DNA from: Porticoccaceae bacterium
GTDB taxonomy: Bacteria; Pseudomonadota; Gammaproteobacteria; Pseudomonadales; Porticoccaceae
Length of the DNA stretch: 62,577 nt
Direction: 5' to 3'
Assembly (NCBI GenBank): GCA_018664075.1
Contig: JABJOY010000044.1
Location: forward strand, 1-62,577
In this document: positions 37,229 through 45,639 of the stretch, in pieces
Numbering within the stretch: the stretch's first letter is position 1
Layout of the letters: every line of letters starts with the position of its first letter
Notes under the pieces: model-generated
What the model was told of the DNA's origin: nothing
Databases searched by the model: none
What the model saw: the letters and a program-made list of their open reading frames with translations, nothing else
Made by a program: the position numbers and the translations under genes

Positions 37229-38017
37229 ATGAGCGCAGCACTGACAGAAACCCGACTGGTGCCACTGGATGGCGGTATTAACTTCCGCGATATTGGCGGT
37301 TACATCAATAATCAGGGGCGCACTGTTAAGTGGCGGAAAATAATGCGCTGCGGCCATCTGGCCAATCTGACCGATGCTGATCTGGATGTGCTGGAGGAAA
37401 TTGGTGTCAGCCAGATCCATGATTTCCGCCGTGTTGACGAGCAGACCCAGAATCCCAGCTGCGCCATTCGTGCGGAGTTTGTCGATGACTATCAGATTTC
37501 TATTGGTGATATCTCGCGGTTTTGGGAGTTTTTGTTTGAGGGTGAACTGAGTGCAGAGTCATCCCATCAGCTGGTGGTTAACTCTTACCGCTCCTGTATT
37601 CAGGTGGTGATCCCGGCCTTTAGTCGCTTTATGCGTCATATTGTCGACAATGCCCAGGGCGGTTCTGTGTTCCACTGTTCCGCTGGTAAAGATCGCACGG
37701 GCATGGCGGCGGCACTGATACTCTCTGCTCTGGATGTGCCCAGGCAGACTATTATTGATGATTATATGCTCACCATTGAGCATTACGATTCGTCGCGCTT
37801 GATCGATATTGTCGAGGGCCATCTGCGTGATGCCAAGGTGGAGAAATGGGACCGATCCTGGTTGGTCCCCTACTGCTCAGTGCATCAGGACAATATTGTT
37901 GCCTTTCTCGAGGCCATAGATGCCGAGTACGGAGATGTCAAAAGTTATCTGATCAATGCCCTTGGATTATCCCAGGCTGATCTAGACCTGATGCAAGACA
38001 GTTTTTTGCATCCTTGA
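37229..38017 (+). CDS. Tyrosine-protein phosphatase (Y_phosphatase3 family)
   Basis: A 262-residue predicted cytosolic phosphatase. The N-terminal motif GGINFRDIGGY (about residues 11-21) and the catalytic P-loop HCSAGKDRTG (about 148-157, Cys as nucleophile, Arg for phosphate binding) define the family, which contains dual protein-tyrosine/lipid phosphatases such as MptpB. It has its own short leader after the ilvH terminator and lies 49 bp before pssA. The pairing with a phospholipid synthase allows the idea of a phosphoinositide or lipid phosphatase role, but that is inference. Confidence 0.87.
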   Translation: MSAALTETRLVPLDGGINFRDIGGYINNQGRTVKWRKIMRCGHLANLTDADLDVLEEIGVSQIHDFRRVDEQTQNPSCAIRAEFVDDYQISIGDISRFWEFLFEGELSAESSHQLVVNSYRSCIQVVIPAFSRFMRHIVDNAQGGSVFHCSAGKDRTGMAAALILSALDVPRQTIIDDYMLTIEHYDSSRLIDIVEGHLRDAKVEKWDRSWLVPYCSVHQDNIVAFLEAIDAEYGDVKSYLINALGLSQADLDLMQDSFLHP

Positions 38018-38066
38018 TAGGCTATAATGCCGATCACTGTGATAAAGAGCGGCAAGGGTAATAACC

Positions 38067-38867
38067 ATGACCAAGAAGTCAGCAGTAGAAGAGAAGATCG
38101 TAGAGCTTAAGAGCTCAGCCTCTGGGGAGAGCCCGGTGCGGCGCAAAGGTATTTACTTGCTGCCCAACCTGCTTACCACCGGAGCGCTGTTTGCGGGCTT
38201 TTATGCGGTGCTTTCAGGCTTTAGCGGCAAGTATGAGCTGGCAGCAATCGCTATCTTTACGGCGATGGTTTTTGATGGTCTGGACGGTCGCGTGGCGCGC
38301 ATGACCAATACTCAGAGTGCCTTTGGTGTGCAGTATGACAGCCTCTCGGATATGGTGTCTTTTGGTGTTGCTCCTGCGGTAGTGGCCTATGGCTGGGGGG
38401 TGAGTGATCTGGGTACCTTGGGTCTGGCTGCTGCCTTTGTCTACGCTTCCTGCGGAGCGCTGCGTCTGGCGCGATTTAATGTTCAGGCTGAGTCCTCGGA
38501 TAGCAAAGTCTTTACAGGTTTGCCCAGTCCAGCTGCTGCTGCTCTGGTGGCTGGATTTGTCTGGTCCACCTATAGCCTGGAACCCTCTGTTGGCTTGTCT
38601 GTGTTGGGGGCTATTTTGACTGCCGTTGCTGGGCTGCTGATGGTGTCCAACTTTAAGTACCCAAGTTTTAAAGAAATTGATATGCGCGGCAAGGTGCCAT
38701 TTTTTGCGATTCTTGCTGTGGCTATGCTGTTTGTGGTCATTACCATTGATCCGCCGCGGATTCTGTTTGCTATGGCCATGGTGTTTAGCTTTTCTGCCCC
38801 GGTTATCTGGCTGGCGAAGCGACTGGGCTTTGGCTTGCCGACTAAGGATGAAAATAAAAAGGATTAA
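38067..38867 (+). CDS. pssA: CDP-diacylglycerol-serine O-phosphatidyltransferase
   Basis: A 266-residue inner-membrane enzyme, type II (Bacillus/Pseudomonas-like), with a cytosolic N-terminal tail of about 30 residues and roughly seven helices. The CDP-alcohol motif DGLDGRVARMTNTQSAFGVQYDSLSD is complete near residues 70-95. It makes phosphatidylserine, precursor of phosphatidylethanolamine. Its place between the ilv genes and leuA matches pseudomonads except that ilvC is absent. The start ATG 38067 has an AAGG ribosome site. Confidence 0.94.
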   Translation: MTKKSAVEEKIVELKSSASGESPVRRKGIYLLPNLLTTGALFAGFYAVLSGFSGKYELAAIAIFTAMVFDGLDGRVARMTNTQSAFGVQYDSLSDMVSFGVAPAVVAYGWGVSDLGTLGLAAAFVYASCGALRLARFNVQAESSDSKVFTGLPSPAAAALVAGFVWSTYSLEPSVGLSVLGAILTAVAGLLMVSNFKYPSFKEIDMRGKVPFFAILAVAMLFVVITIDPPRILFAMAMVFSFSAPVIWLAKRLGFGLPTKDENKKD

Positions 38868-38914
38868 TACAATTGCCCTTGGCATTGGGGCTAAAAACTG
38901 TTTGAATACGAGCC

Positions 38915-38998
38915 ATGAATAACTACAGCAACAGGTTTAACGCCAACAGCAGCACTCTGTCTGCTGCCTCTGCTCGTGGTCTACTTCTCCTGCCCTGA
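38915..38998 (+). CDS. leu leader peptide (27 residues, ends Leu-Leu-Leu-Leu-Pro)
   Basis: ATG 38915 to TGA 38998 encodes a Ser/Asn-rich peptide that ends ARGLLLLP, with consecutive Leu codons CTA CTT CTC CTG just before the stop. Such a run directly ahead of leuA is the hallmark of translation-coupled leucine attenuation: scarce charged tRNA-Leu stalls the ribosome in the run. The stop codon lies inside a small hairpin (38991-39004) that competes with later pairings. It would not be found by ordinary gene callers because of its size. Confidence 0.75.
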   Translation: MNNYSNRFNANSSTLSAASARGLLLLP

Positions 38999-39078
38999 GG
39001 GGCATCTATCGTTACACCTCATCCAAAATTTTCGTGCAGCGCATAAACATGCGTTGAATTTCGTCCCCTGCAGGGGGA
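38991..39078 (+). promoter_or_regulatory. Attenuator-like alternative RNA structures before leuA
   Basis: Three mutually exclusive pairings are visible: TGCCC/GGGCA around the leader stop codon (38991-39004), AGGGG/CCCCT (38998-39002 with 39065-39069), and TCCCC/GGGGA (39064-39068 with 39073-39078). Between them lies a separate 7-bp hairpin AGCGCAT/ATGCGTT (38 to 55 of the 39001 block: 39038-39044 with 39049-39055). No long T-run follows the last hairpin, so termination may be weak, Rho-dependent, or control may be on translation. Confidence 0.5.
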
Positions 39079-39142
39079 AAATACAGTTTGATTTAAAGTG
39101 CCGTTGAGAACAGTCTCGGCGACATAGAGGGAAGAGAAGATC

Positions 39143-40690
39143 ATGAGTTCAAAAGAGAAATTAGTCATTTTTGACACTACATTGCGCGACGGTGAGCAGA
39201 GCCCCGGTGCGTCGATGACCAAAGATGAGAAAGTTCGCATTGCCAAGGCCCTGGAAAAAATGCGCGTCGATGTGATCGAAGCGGGTTTTGCCATCTCTAG
39301 TCAGGGGGATTTTGAGGCGGTGCAGGCGATTGCCAATACTATTACTGAAAGCCGTATCTGTAGCCTTTCCCGTGCGGTCAGTGGCGATATTGAACGGGCT
39401 GCGGAGGCGCTGGCTGGGGCCAATGCCGGGCGTATTCATACCTTCATTGCCACCTCTCCAATTCATATGAAGCACAAGCTGCAAATGGAACCTGATCAGG
39501 TTCTGGAACAGGCGGTGGGGGCGGTAAAAATTGCCCGTGGTCTGATTGATGATGTGGAGTTTTCTCTGGAAGATGCCAGTCGCACAGAGTTTGAATTTAT
39601 GTGCCGCATCACTGAGGCGGTGATCAATGCCGGTGCGCGGACGATTAACCTGCCAGATACCGTGGGTTATTCCGACCCTGGTGAATATGGAGCAATGATT
39701 GAGCGCCTGTTAAACACTGTGCCCAATGCAGATAAAGCGATCTTCTCGGTCCATTGCCACAATGATTTGGGTCTGGCTGTGGCCAATAGCCTGAGTGCAG
39801 TGCAAGCTGGTGCCCGTCAGGTGGAGTGCACTATCAACGGTCTGGGTGAGCGGGCGGGTAATGCATCCCTTGAAGAGTTGGTGATGGCGATTCGCACCAG
39901 AAAGGATGTGTTCCCGGTCACTACTGATATAGACACCGTACATATAGTGCCGACCTCGCGTCTGGTGTCCAGTATTACTGGTTTCCCGGTGCAGCCCAAC
40001 AAAGCCATTGTTGGCGCCAATGCCTTTGCCCATGAATCCGGTATTCATCAGGATGGCATTTTAAAATTCCGAGAAACCTATGAAATTATGAAGGCTGAAG
40101 ATGTTGGCTGGAGCACCAATAAGTTGTCTCTGGGTAAACTGTCCGGGCGTGCCGCCTTTGCCGCCCGTCTCGAAGAGCTGGGCATTAACTTCGACAGCAA
40201 AGAAGAGTTTAATCAGGCCTTTGTGCGCTTTAAGGAATTGGCGGACAAGAAGCGTGAGATATTTGATGAGGATCTGCAGGCGCTGGTCTCCGATGTGCAA
40301 ATGGGCACCGAAGACGATGCATTGACCGTCACTGATTTGGAAGTGTTAAGCAAAAGTGGTCAGTCACCCCATGCCAAAATCGGGATTCGCTACCATGATA
40401 AGGACCACAGTGCTGAGGCCAGCGGTGATGGTGCTGTGGACGCGATTTTTAATGCTATTGAGAAGTTGGTAAATAGCGAAACCAACTTGCAGCTGTATTC
40501 AGTGAATGCGGTAACCCAGGGTACTGATTCCCAGGGTGAAGTGACTGTGCGGCTGGAGAAGGATGGCCGCATTATTAATGGTCAGGGTGCCGATACAGAT
40601 ATTCTTTTGGCCAGTGCCAAGGCCTATGTTAATGCGCTGACCCTGATGCGCAATCCCGGGCGCTTGCACCCGCAGCTTGGCGGGGTCTAA
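39143..40690 (+). CDS. leuA: 2-isopropylmalate synthase
   Basis: A 515-residue first enzyme of leucine synthesis, condensing 2-oxoisovalerate with acetyl-CoA. The TIM-barrel HMGL-like domain begins [17 protein letters not shown] (DTTLRDGEQ signature) and contains [14 protein letters not shown] with metal-binding His residues; [13 protein letters not shown] follows; the C-terminal LeuA allosteric domain (about 390-515), where leucine binds, is complete. Its GAAGAGAAG ribosome site lies 6-14 bases before ATG 39143. It overlaps the next gene by one base. Confidence 0.96.
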   Translation: MSSKEKLVIFDTTLRDGEQSPGASMTKDEKVRIAKALEKMRVDVIEAGFAISSQGDFEAVQAIANTITESRICSLSRAVSGDIERAAEALAGANAGRIHTFIATSPIHMKHKLQMEPDQVLEQAVGAVKIARGLIDDVEFSLEDASRTEFEFMCRITEAVINAGARTINLPDTVGYSDPGEYGAMIERLLNTVPNADKAIFSVHCHNDLGLAVANSLSAVQAGARQVECTINGLGERAGNASLEELVMAIRTRKDVFPVTTDIDTVHIVPTSRLVSSITGFPVQPNKAIVGANAFAHESGIHQDGILKFRETYEIMKAEDVGWSTNKLSLGKLSGRAAFAARLEELGINFDSKEEFNQAFVRFKELADKKREIFDEDLQALVSDVQMGTEDDALTVTDLEVLSKSGQSPHAKIGIRYHDKDHSAEASGDGAVDAIFNAIEKLVNSETNLQLYSVNAVTQGTDSQGEVTVRLEKDGRIINGQGADTDILLASAKAYVNALTLMRNPGRLHPQLGGV

Positions 40691-41478
40691 TGGTTAACGC
40701 GCTGCGCAACCAGTACCTGCAAAAATTGGGCATTGTCCAATATGTGGGCAAGGATTTGCCAGTGGTTGCGCCTGCTGCTGCACCAGCGGCAGAAGTTTCT
40801 GGCGTTGCGCCCGAGATCGGCCAGTCGGGAAGTGCTGATAAGCAGCGCAGATCCATGGCCGAGCTGGTCAATATCGGGCTTGGGGATAAGCCGCCTAAGG
40901 TGGCTACACCATCTGAGTCACCTGAGTCAGAGGCTCAGACGTTAATAGCACAGCAGGAAAGCAAACCAGCAAAGACCGAAACCTTGCAGCCAGCGGAAGA
41001 TATTAATCTGAAGTTCGCTCTTTGGCAGGCCAGTGAAAAGCTTCTGGTGTGCAGTTCCATCGATGATCAGCTGCCCGATCCGGCACAAATTTTATTGCTC
41101 GACAATATTCTGCTAGCCATGGGGCAGGGCGATGGCCCATTGCCCCAGATGGAAATGGTGGAATGGCCCCTCCATGCCAATATGAAGGGTGATGAAGCAG
41201 AGGTGCGCGGGTACCTGGCCACTATGCTTAAAGCGAGAATTGACAGTAAAGGTATCGAGCTTGTTCTGTTGCTTGGAGACCCGGCGTCCCAGTGGCTGTT
41301 AAATGAGCAGCAGCGAGGGGCGGTGAGCAATGGTCAGGTGGATATTCTGGGTCAGGTCACCGCGCTGCTGGTGCCATCATTGCAGGATATGATCGATAAG
41401 CCGGAGTGCAAGCGTCAAACCTGGCAGACCATTCGTTATCTCTCGCCCATGCGCCAAGTTCACAAAGCAGACTCTTGA
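40690..41478 (+). CDS. HolD-like DNA polymerase III psi subunit with a long linker
   Basis: 262 residues, about twice E. coli HolD. The N-terminus NQYLQKLGIVQY resembles the psi peptide WQLQQLGITQW that binds chi, and the C-terminal half (about 105-260) has the short alpha/beta pattern of HolD-type proteins (LLVCSSIDDQLPDPAQILLLDNILLAMG). Residues 22-105 are an Ala/Pro/Glu-rich, probably disordered linker. The gene is directly upstream of rimI, as holD is in E. coli, and the equivalent Pseudomonas gene has been identified as psi. I regard the assignment as probable. It would link the clamp loader to HolC-SSB. Confidence 0.6.
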   Translation: MVNALRNQYLQKLGIVQYVGKDLPVVAPAAAPAAEVSGVAPEIGQSGSADKQRRSMAELVNIGLGDKPPKVATPSESPESEAQTLIAQQESKPAKTETLQPAEDINLKFALWQASEKLLVCSSIDDQLPDPAQILLLDNILLAMGQGDGPLPQMEMVEWPLHANMKGDEAEVRGYLATMLKARIDSKGIELVLLLGDPASQWLLNEQQRGAVSNGQVDILGQVTALLVPSLQDMIDKPECKRQTWQTIRYLSPMRQVHKADS

Positions 41479-41927
41479 TTAGCCATTGTTCGATTCGCCA
41501 TATGCAGCCTGCCGACCTGGACCAGGTTCGTGCTATTGAGTTATCTACATCAGCTTCAGCCTGGAGCAAGCAACAGTTGCAACAGAGTCTGGATTCTGGC
41601 CATGTGCTGGTTGCAGAGAATAAGGTGCTGGGCTTTGCCATTGTTGCTACTGTGCTGGATCAGGCTGAGCTGCACAATATTGCTATCGACCCGGCCTTGC
41701 AGGGCCAGGGGCTGGGCCGCCAGCTGCTTGACGGGATGATTGAACAGCTGCCTGCCGAGGTAAAAAGTCTCTATCTGGAGGTGAGGGTCTCCAATATTGC
41801 AGCTATCAGGCTCTATCAGCAGACAGGCTTTGTGCAGATTGCAGAGCGGCGGGATTATTACAAAACAGAATTTGGTCGCGAAGATGCGCTGATTATGGGA
41901 TTGCAAACGGATGCCGCCGAAGGCTGA
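41475..41927 (+). CDS. rimI: Ribosomal protein S18-alanine N-acetyltransferase
   Basis: A GNAT-family enzyme that acetylates the N-terminal Ala of S18 (rpsR at 28192 is in the window). TTG 41475, which overlaps the upstream stop codon, gives 150 residues aligning with E. coli RimI (148); an ATG at 41502 would cut into the first strand. The acetyl-CoA-binding QGQGLGRQLL lies near residue 80, and LEVRVSNIAAIRLYQQTGFVQIAERRDYY is the typical RimI core. Confidence 0.9.
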   Translation: MISHCSIRHMQPADLDQVRAIELSTSASAWSKQQLQQSLDSGHVLVAENKVLGFAIVATVLDQAELHNIAIDPALQGQGLGRQLLDGMIEQLPAEVKSLYLEVRVSNIAAIRLYQQTGFVQIAERRDYYKTEFGREDALIMGLQTDAAEG

Positions 41928-41970
41928 AGTTTGTTATCCTTGGGTGATACTTCTTATAAGGGAACATTTA

Positions 41971-42423
41971 ATGGATATGCAGATGCTTTACTGGCACTGG
42001 CTGGTGTTTGGAATTTTATTGGTGATTGCGGAGATTTTTATCCCCAGCTTTACCATTATGTGGTTTGGCCTGGGCGCCATTCTGGTGGGGCTGGTCAGTC
42101 TGGTGGTGGAGATGAGTTTTAACTGGCAGGTGCTGCTGTGGACCCTTTCGTCTGTGGGTTTTACCCTGGTCTGGTTTATGCTGATTAAACCGAAACTGGC
42201 TGACCGCAATCAACAGGGGTTAGCCAGTGAGTCGGCGATTGGCGAAGCTGGTCAGGTGATCAAGCTGCCTACGGATACCAGCAATGGCAAAATGCGTTTT
42301 AGCACGCCGATACTGGGTTATGAGGAGTGGGAGTTTTCCTGTGATAGCGAGGTTGCTCTGGGTGATCGCCTGCATATCAAAGAGATTTCAGAAAATGTTT
42401 TGCTGGTTACCAAACTTAATTAA
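41971..42423 (+). CDS. NfeD-family membrane protein
   Basis: A 150-residue protein from ATG 41971 with three to four membrane helices in the first 75 residues and a C-terminal soluble OB-like NfeD domain (GEAGQVIKLPTDTSNGKMRFSTPILGYEEWEFSCD). It is the short NfeD1b type without a protease domain. It lies 21 bp before the slipin gene; NfeD and stomatin-like proteins are regular partners, thought to organise membrane microdomains. Confidence 0.88.
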   Translation: MDMQMLYWHWLVFGILLVIAEIFIPSFTIMWFGLGAILVGLVSLVVEMSFNWQVLLWTLSSVGFTLVWFMLIKPKLADRNQQGLASESAIGEAGQVIKLPTDTSNGKMRFSTPILGYEEWEFSCDSEVALGDRLHIKEISENVLLVTKLN

Positions 42424-42444
42424 ATAAAAAGAGAGAGATACAAG

Positions 42445-43296
42445 ATGGAAGGTTTGTTTGTTGTTGTTGCGGTTTTCTTGTTGGTTATTATTACTCTGTA
42501 CAAAGGCATTCGTCTGGTGCCACAGGGATCTAAATGGGTGGTGCAGCGGTTGGGTAAATACCATGGCTCTCTGAACCCTGGGCTCAATATTATTGTCCCC
42601 TATATCGATGATGTTGCATTCAAGATTACCACCAAAGATATTGTTCTGGATATTCCCTCTCAGGAAGTGATTACTCTGGATAATGTGGTGATCATTGCCA
42701 ATGCTGTGGCCTATATCAATATTGTCAGCCCTGAGAAGGCAGTTTACGGTGTTGAAGACTATGAGCTGGCTATTCGCACATTGGTGCAGACTTCACTGCG
42801 TTCTATTGTGGGTGAAATGGCCCTGGATGATGCGCTGTCTTCCAGAGACCAGATCAAGGCCAAGCTTAAAGATTCGATTTCAGACGATATTGCCGACTGG
42901 GGTATTACCCTGAAGACTGTAGAGATTCAGGATATTAATCCCAGTGGCACCATGCAGCAGGCTATGGAAGAGCAGGCGGCGGCAGAGCGTCAGCGCCGTG
43001 CCACCGTGACGCGTGCCGATGGCGAAAAAACCGCGGCAATTCTTGAGGCCGATGGCCGTCTGGAGGCTTCGCGCCGGGATGCTGAGGCTCAGGTAGTGCT
43101 GGCCGAAGCCACCAAGAGTGCACTGACCAAGGTCAATGATGCGATTCAGGACAAAGAATTGCCGGCAATGTACCTGTTGGGTGAGAAATATATTGAGGCT
43201 ATGAAGACCATGTCCACCTCTCCCAATTCGAAGCTGGTGGTATTGCCTGCCGACTTGCCAGCGGCAGTGCGCGGTATTATGAATAACGCTAAGTAA
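42445..43296 (+). CDS. SPFH/Band 7 protein (slipin/QmcA type)
   Basis: 283 residues: one N-terminal membrane helix (about 4-22), then a stomatin/prohibitin domain starting GIRLVPQGSKWVVQRLGKYHGSLNPGLNIIVPY, then a long Ala/Glu/Arg-rich coiled coil (MQQAMEEQAAAERQRRATVTRADGEK...) at about 170-240. Such proteins form large rings in the inner membrane and associate with proteases or NfeD. It forms an operon pair with the NfeD gene upstream. Confidence 0.92.
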   Translation: MEGLFVVVAVFLLVIITLYKGIRLVPQGSKWVVQRLGKYHGSLNPGLNIIVPYIDDVAFKITTKDIVLDIPSQEVITLDNVVIIANAVAYINIVSPEKAVYGVEDYELAIRTLVQTSLRSIVGEMALDDALSSRDQIKAKLKDSISDDIADWGITLKTVEIQDINPSGTMQQAMEEQAAAERQRRATVTRADGEKTAAILEADGRLEASRRDAEAQVVLAEATKSALTKVNDAIQDKELPAMYLLGEKYIEAMKTMSTSPNSKLVVLPADLPAAVRGIMNNAK

Positions 43297-43393
43297 CTGT
43301 AAGCCAAAGTCACTGTAAATCAAACTAGCGGTCAACCAAATTGGCTGACAGGCGTTTGGTTAACAAGATCTATTAATGGCCAAGGAAAATACC

Positions 43394-43771
43394 ATGCTCA
43401 AATTATGTCTGTCAGTTGTTGTTGCCCTGTTTCTCTCTGGTTGTGCCAATGGCCATCGCTATGGCGCGCCGGAGAAAGTGATTGTGGATACTCTGGGTGT
43501 CGACCCCTATGAGTATCAGGTCGATCTTGCGGACTGTGAAGAATATGCCGCCCAGATCAATGTGACCGAGCGTACGGTTGAAGGCGCTGTTGAAGGCGCA
43601 GTGGTTGGCGGTGTTCTAGGTGCCGTGCTGGGTAATCATGAAACTGCAGAGCGCAGCGCTGGTGCCGGTGCTGTGTTGGGCGGGGTCAAATCCAATAAGC
43701 GCAGTCGCCGTGAGCAGGACCGGATTGTTCGACGATGCCTGATAGGTCGAGGCTATAGGGTGCTTAATTAA
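43394..43771 (+). CDS. Glycine-zipper lipoprotein
   Basis: 125 residues from ATG 43394, which has AAGGAAA ahead of it; an ATG at 43376 would add six residues before the signal. The signal peptide ends LSGC (about residues 14-17). A glycine-zipper segment GAVVGGVLGAVLGNHETAERSAGAGAVLGGV follows at about 70-100 and could insert in the outer membrane, as in SlyB/Rcp-type proteins. The C-terminus is basic. Function is unknown beyond a likely envelope role. Confidence 0.8.
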   Translation: MLKLCLSVVVALFLSGCANGHRYGAPEKVIVDTLGVDPYEYQVDLADCEEYAAQINVTERTVEGAVEGAVVGGVLGAVLGNHETAERSAGAGAVLGGVKSNKRSRREQDRIVRRCLIGRGYRVLN

Positions 43772-43805
43772 GAGGCTCTATTACAGGTTTAGGTTAATAC
43801 TGCGG

Positions 43806-44330
43806 TCAGTTTTTTACTGGCCGTTTTTGTAGTTTTCTCTGCAATGTTCTGCGATGCATACCCAGACTTCTTGCGGTGGCAGAAATATTTCCCTGATTCT
43901 CATTTAGCACCCGCTGAATATGCTCCCATTCCAGTCTATTTACCGAGGGGGGTGAATCCTCCATTGGCACCTGAGCATTGGCCTCTGTATTGTCAAAGGC
44001 GGCAATAATTTCATCCGCTGAAGCTGGCTTGCACAGATAGTTGATGGCCCCGAGTTTAATGGCTTCCACTGCGGTAGAAATACTCGAGTAACCAGTCAGT
44101 ATCAGAATATCCATCTGTGGCTGCAGCTGCTTGAGCTGCTGAAGTATTGATAGCCCGGATTCCTGCTCCAGTTTTAGATCCAGTATCACCCGATCGAAGC
44201 TGGCAGCAGAGCATTGGACTGCGGCCTGTTCACCGTTGCTGGCGCAGGCAACGGAATTGCCGCGGCGGGTTAGGGCTCTCTCCAGAATGGCGCTAAAGCT
44301 GCCATCATCATCTACCAGCAGATAATTCAT
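43806..44330 (-). CDS. regA: Redox response regulator RegA/PrrA/ActR type
   Basis: 174 residues: a receiver domain with the acidic pocket VDDD (6-9), phospho-acceptor Asp51 (VILDLKL), Thr/Tyr switch LTGYSS and Lys in CKPAS, and a Fis-type helix-turn-helix at about 135-170 (ISATARSLGMHRRTLQRKLQKRP) that is nearly identical to the strongly conserved RegA family motif. It overlaps regB by 4 bp. Homologues control respiration, electron-transport and energy genes according to redox state. Confidence 0.92.
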   Translation of the reverse strand: MNYLLVDDDGSFSAILERALTRRGNSVACASNGEQAAVQCSAASFDRVILDLKLEQESGLSILQQLKQLQPQMDILILTGYSSISTAVEAIKLGAINYLCKPASADEIIAAFDNTEANAQVPMEDSPPSVNRLEWEHIQRVLNENQGNISATARSLGMHRRTLQRKLQKRPVKN

Positions 44331-45619
44331 TGGGCATTGCCTGGGGCTGACTTGTCATTTAGGGGCAGTATTATCTCTGTGATGGTGCCGCCCTCTGGGG
44401 CATTTTGCAGACTGACTGTGCCGCCAAATCTGGTCAGGGTGGCGCGGGATAAAAACAATCCCAGCCCCAACCCATCGGCTTTGTCAGTAACAAATGCCTG
44501 GCCCAGATCATCTACTTTGTCTGCATCCAAACCAGCGCCATAGTCGCGAATACTGATACGGGCCTGGTCATTGTCCCAGTCCACGATGATATCCATATTG
44601 TGGGGGCTGGCATCTGCAGCATTGTTAAGCAGATTAATAATCGACTGGTCGACGGTGGGGTGAAAGCTAGCGCTCTGCTCCCTGTCGGCGAGGGTGATAT
44701 TGGCGTTTGCTCTGGGCCGCATCAATAGCCAGCGCTGCAGCAAGCCGGAGAAATAGGCCTGCAACAGTTGTGTCTGCTGCTGGTGATGCTGGGATTGTTC
44801 GGCAGTCATCAATAGCTGTTTTAAAGTGGTTTTGCATAATTCCAGCTGTTGGTTAAGCAGTTGCAGATCTGCCTCTGGATGTTTGGCCTCGGCGGTCATT
44901 TCATCCACCAACAGCTTCATGGTATTTAATGGTGTGCCCAGTTCATGGGCTGTGCCTGCGGCCAACGTGCCGACTGCCAGCAACTGTTCGTCGCGCAACT
45001 GGGCTTCCCGCTGCTCGGCAATCTGTTGTTGCTGCCGTTTTAAGGCATTGGCCATGCGGCTAATAAAGTAGGTAATAATTAATGTGCTAATGGCAAAGTT
45101 GGCCCACATGCCGAGAATATGCAAATTATTGCTGCTGGCCTGATGATGCCCATGGCCGCTGGGGGCGATGGCGGCAATGGCGACAAAATAGTTGAGCAGC
45201 AGGCTGTAGCTCAGCAATGCGGCGAGACCGATAAGAATGCTGTAGTGGCGGGGCAGGGTAATGGCGGCAATACTGATGGGAATCAGATAGTAGGAGATAA
45301 ACGGATTGGAGGCGCCGCCGCTAAAGTACATTAGCATGGAAAAGAAAAAGATATCCGCCAGCAGGTGAATAAAGAATTCCCGCTGGGTAATGGGAATGCT
45401 TAGTCTGCTGCGCAACCAGCCTGCCACAGTGACTGAGGCATAGATTGCCAGTACCAGGGCAATGGCTTCTGTGGGCAGTCCTATAGGGTTGATCGAGGTA
45501 AAAAAGACCAGCGCCAGCAACTGCCCGAGCAGAGCCACACCGCGAATAATACTGAGGCGGTTAAGGTTCTGTCGGGCGGTTAAATGGGTTTGATAGATAC
45601 CATGTTCTGTCATGGGCAA
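44327..45619 (-). CDS. regB: Redox sensor histidine kinase RegB/PrrB/ActS type
   Basis: 430 residues with six predicted membrane helices (about 27-190). The quinone-binding heptapeptide GGASNPF is at 101-107. The H-box AAGTAHELGTPLNTM places the phospho-acceptor at His225, and a Cys at 262 (LELCKTTLKQ) sits where RegB has its redox-active Cys265. A complete ATPase domain follows (NLLNNAADASP, DYGAGLD, GLGLGLFLSRATL). It senses oxidised ubiquinone and thiol redox state. It lies 20 bp after the TonB receptor gene, which is an uncommon partner. Confidence 0.92.
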   Translation of the reverse strand: MPMTEHGIYQTHLTARQNLNRLSIIRGVALLGQLLALVFFTSINPIGLPTEAIALVLAIYASVTVAGWLRSRLSIPITQREFFIHLLADIFFFSMLMYFSGGASNPFISYYLIPISIAAITLPRHYSILIGLAALLSYSLLLNYFVAIAAIAPSGHGHHQASSNNLHILGMWANFAISTLIITYFISRMANALKRQQQQIAEQREAQLRDEQLLAVGTLAAGTAHELGTPLNTMKLLVDEMTAEAKHPEADLQLLNQQLELCKTTLKQLLMTAEQSQHHQQQTQLLQAYFSGLLQRWLLMRPRANANITLADREQSASFHPTVDQSIINLLNNAADASPHNMDIIVDWDNDQARISIRDYGAGLDADKVDDLGQAFVTDKADGLGLGLFLSRATLTRFGGTVSLQNAPEGGTITEIILPLNDKSAPGNAQ

Positions 45620-45639
45620 ATGGTATCAGAAATCCCGCC

